Origin: Pedobacter ginsenosidimutans | GTDB taxonomy: Bacteria > Bacteroidota > Bacteroidia > Sphingobacteriales > Sphingobacteriaceae | Length of the DNA stretch: 64,000 nt | Direction: 5' to 3' | NCBI RefSeq assembly: GCF_001442625.1 | Contig: NZ_LMZQ01000007.1 | Coordinates: forward strand, 186,001 to 250,000 | In this document: piece after piece, positions 62,384-64,000 of the stretch | Position numbering within the stretch: position 1 is the first letter of the stretch | Layout of the letters: each line of letters starts with the position of its first letter | Notes under the pieces: model-generated | What the model saw: the letters and a program-made list of their open reading frames with translations, nothing else | Told to the model about the DNA's origin: nothing | Database searches by the model: none | Made by a program: the position numbers and the translations under genes

Positions 62384-63517
62384 TTAATATTCGTCTTTCA
62401 GTATACGTTCAATTGTTTTTTCAATATCTTCCCCCCTTAGGTTTCTCGCGACAATTTTTCCCTCGGGATTTATTAAAAAGTTAGAAGGGATTGCTTTTAC
62501 ACCGTAAAGTGCCGCTGCACCGTTCTTATCAGCATTAGCGTCTATCAACTGCGTCCAAGGCATACCATCGTCTTTTATGGCTTTTAACCAAGCATTCCGC
62601 ATCTTTTCCTGGTCAATAGAAATACCCACTATACTAAACCCCTTGTCTTTGAAACGATTATACGCTTTGAGCAGCCTTGGATTTTCAGCACGACATGGAT
62701 GACACCAGGATGCCCAAAAATCTACCAAGACGTATTTACCTTTAAAATCAGTCAAATAAACGATTTTTCCGGCTGTATCTGGCTGACTGAAAACGGGAGC
62801 CATATTTCCTTTAGCTGTACGGGCTAAGCCATCAAGCATTGTTTTCATCTGTTTGCCGTCTGGTGAATTTTTTATCCGATCGGACAGACCAGCGAAAAGT
62901 TCCGCACCATTCTCCTGGTCCATGTATGGTCCGGCAACATCGCGGATAACAAATAAGCTAATGTAAGAATTCGGGTTATCGCGCACAAAATTCTTATAGA
63001 CCAGCTTTCGTCTTTCGGCCAGTTCTTTCATTTTAACCTGAACCGCCTGTTGTTGCTGTATAAGATCAGGTGCATGCTTAGGAATAGCCGAATATTGCTC
63101 TCTATACCTATTCAATTCCATTTTTAGAGGCTCATCCAAATTGTTTAGGTTGAGATAATCATCGTTAACCTTGGATCCCTTAATAGTTGCATGTTTCAAT
63201 GAATCATTTGCCACAATGGAAATCTGTCCAGGCTCTAAATATAAAATGATGGCGTCAGGTGATGTCTTTTTTGTAGCACGTTGTAGCCCGACAAATTGCA
63301 AATAACCACTTGTAACCGCAGGCATCGGCCCGCTCAGTTCGAAAACGCCTGAGGTAACCACAGCGCTATCAGCTCTGGTAAGGCCGCCTATTTTGTAGGT
63401 CAGGTATACCTTGCCCGTCCTTTTGGTATCATGAAAATTTCCTTTCACAACATATTGCTGTTGAGCATGGGCAAAAAGAGGTAATAACGCGACCAGTATG
63501 AAGATATTTTTTGTCAT
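62384..63517 (-). CDS. TlpA-type thioredoxin with DUF4369 domain
   Basis: 377 residues. IFILVALLPLFAHAQQ is the signal peptide. The N-terminal half (VVKGNFHDTKRTGKVYLTYK, ADSAVVTSGVFELSGPMPAV) fits the DUF4369 beta domain. The C-terminal half is a thioredoxin fold: FKGKYVLVDFWASWCHPCRA holds the WCHPC active-site pair, then GISIDQEKMRNAWLKAI and GVKAIPSNFLINPEGKIVAR with the cis-proline. It is a periplasmic thiol:disulfide reductant of the kind that often follows SusC/SusD pairs in Pedobacter-like genomes. It sits 12 bases after the SusD fragment, in the same operon. Confidence 0.9.
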   Translation of the reverse strand: MTKNIFILVALLPLFAHAQQQYVVKGNFHDTKRTGKVYLTYKIGGLTRADSAVVTSGVFELSGPMPAVTSGYLQFVGLQRATKKTSPDAIILYLEPGQISIVANDSLKHATIKGSKVNDDYLNLNNLDEPLKMELNRYREQYSAIPKHAPDLIQQQQAVQVKMKELAERRKLVYKNFVRDNPNSYISLFVIRDVAGPYMDQENGAELFAGLSDRIKNSPDGKQMKTMLDGLARTAKGNMAPVFSQPDTAGKIVYLTDFKGKYVLVDFWASWCHPCRAENPRLLKAYNRFKDKGFSIVGISIDQEKMRNAWLKAIKDDGMPWTQLIDANADKNGAAALYGVKAIPSNFLINPEGKIVARNLRGEDIEKTIERILKDEY

Positions 63518-63529
63518 GTCGAAGATATA

Positions 63530-64000
63530 TTAATAACCAGGGTTTTGAGTCAGGTTGGTGTTACTAGTTATTTGTACCGTTGGAATGGGATACAATTGGT
63601 CGGTTGACTGCCAATTTTGGCCTTTGATAGGACCAAGTACAGCTGTTGCCCTTCCAGTTCGCTTCAAGTCAAACCACCGATGTCCAAATTCCATGTTAAG
63701 CTCCACTTGGCGTTCATGCTCTACAGCCAATAGTAGGTTTGCCTTACCTGTAGATGGTGTTCCACGAAGCCCGGCACGAGTTCGAACTACATTAAGATCA
63801 CTTATTCCATCAGTAAGCTTATCTTGTTGTATCCTGGCTTCTGCCCTGATCAAATATTGTTCGGCTAAGCGTAGCACCACAGCAAACTCGGTATTGGCGC
63901 CTGCCGTACTAGACTGATATTTTACCGAGTAATAGCGCCCCCCTGGCGACCTTCGCAACCAGGCGGTAAACCGGTCATCTTCAAATTCAGGCCGTGTCAA
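63530..64000 (-). CDS. SusD/RagB family lipoprotein, C-terminal part (5' end outside window)
   Basis: 156 residues up to the window edge; the apparent start is the edge, not a real start. VVLRLAEQYLIRAEARIQQD, KLTDGISDLNVVRTRAGLRG, HERQVELNMEFGHRWFDLKR and DQLYPIPTVQITSNTNLTQN are the typical C-terminal SusD repeats and end. It would bind oligo-saccharides or peptides with a SusC partner outside the window. It is followed by the TlpA-like gene, a common arrangement in Pedobacter-like genomes. Confidence 0.92.
   Translation of the reverse strand: MTRPEFEDDRFTAWLRRSPGGRYYSVKYQSSTAGANTEFAVVLRLAEQYLIRAEARIQQDKLTDGISDLNVVRTRAGLRGTPSTGKANLLLAVEHERQVELNMEFGHRWFDLKRTGRATAVLGPIKGQNWQSTDQLYPIPTVQITSNTNLTQNPGY

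Overview
The window looks like a chromosomal segment of a Bacteroidota bacterium, most likely Sphingobacteriaceae close to Pedobacter (inferred from gene content; no species call is possible). The support is a SusC/SusD pair with glycoside hydrolases, a propeller-type sensor kinase with an AraC-type response regulator, DUF3823 and DUF4369/TlpA proteins, lipoproteins with SCKKD-like lipoboxes, TAnnTTTG -7 promoter boxes, many TTG starts, and an exosortase-Y type polysaccharide locus.

Layout. (1) 1-17562: an extracellular polysaccharide locus. It holds the end of an acyltransferase, about ten glycosyltransferases or GT-A-like proteins, an FkbM methyltransferase, two other methyltransferases, a Wzy-like membrane protein, an exosortase (XrtY type), a WcaF-like acetyltransferase and a polysaccharide deacetylase. 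The first ~12 kb is visibly AT-rich and the rest is not; the change falls inside the Wzy-like gene, as expected of a swapped serotype-like cassette joined to a conserved XrtY backbone. (2) 17790-33409: housekeeping and solitary genes (PepE, MFS transporter, GIN-domain protein, GH92 mannosidase, PRC-barrel protein, lipoproteins, MscS channel, MOSC protein, GNAT acetyltransferase). (3) 33963-50159: a polysaccharide utilization locus with GH2, GH5-like, two GH43, DUF3823, SusD and SusC, plus a divergent sensor kinase and a response regulator that are separate genes instead of the usual fusion. Its gaps carry REP-like palindromic repeats and an 11-bp phased array. (4) 50519-51222: a DoxX protein and tRNA-Ser(UGA). 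(5) 51200-61929: a genomic island of about 10.5 kb inserted at the 3' end of tRNA-Ser, bounded by 176-bp direct repeats differing at two positions. (6) 61927-64000: an AraC-type remnant, a TlpA-like thioredoxin and a SusD fragment.

The island is the most interesting part. It starts with a decayed tyrosine integrase and carries two divergent modules. On the minus strand is a tight four-gene operon: a three-helix membrane protein, a trypsin-like protease with no signal peptide and an intact His-Asp-Ser triad, a large exported coiled-coil/beta-rich protein, and a lipoprotein. On the plus strand are an XRE regulator with a palindromic operator candidate, a protein with PD-(D/E)XK-like motifs, a HARE-HTH/DNA-glycosylase fusion and a second UDG-superfamily protein. 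The second module looks like a system that attacks modified or damaged DNA. The first resembles a trans-envelope protease system. I recognise neither as a described system. A defence role for both is inference from location and domains.
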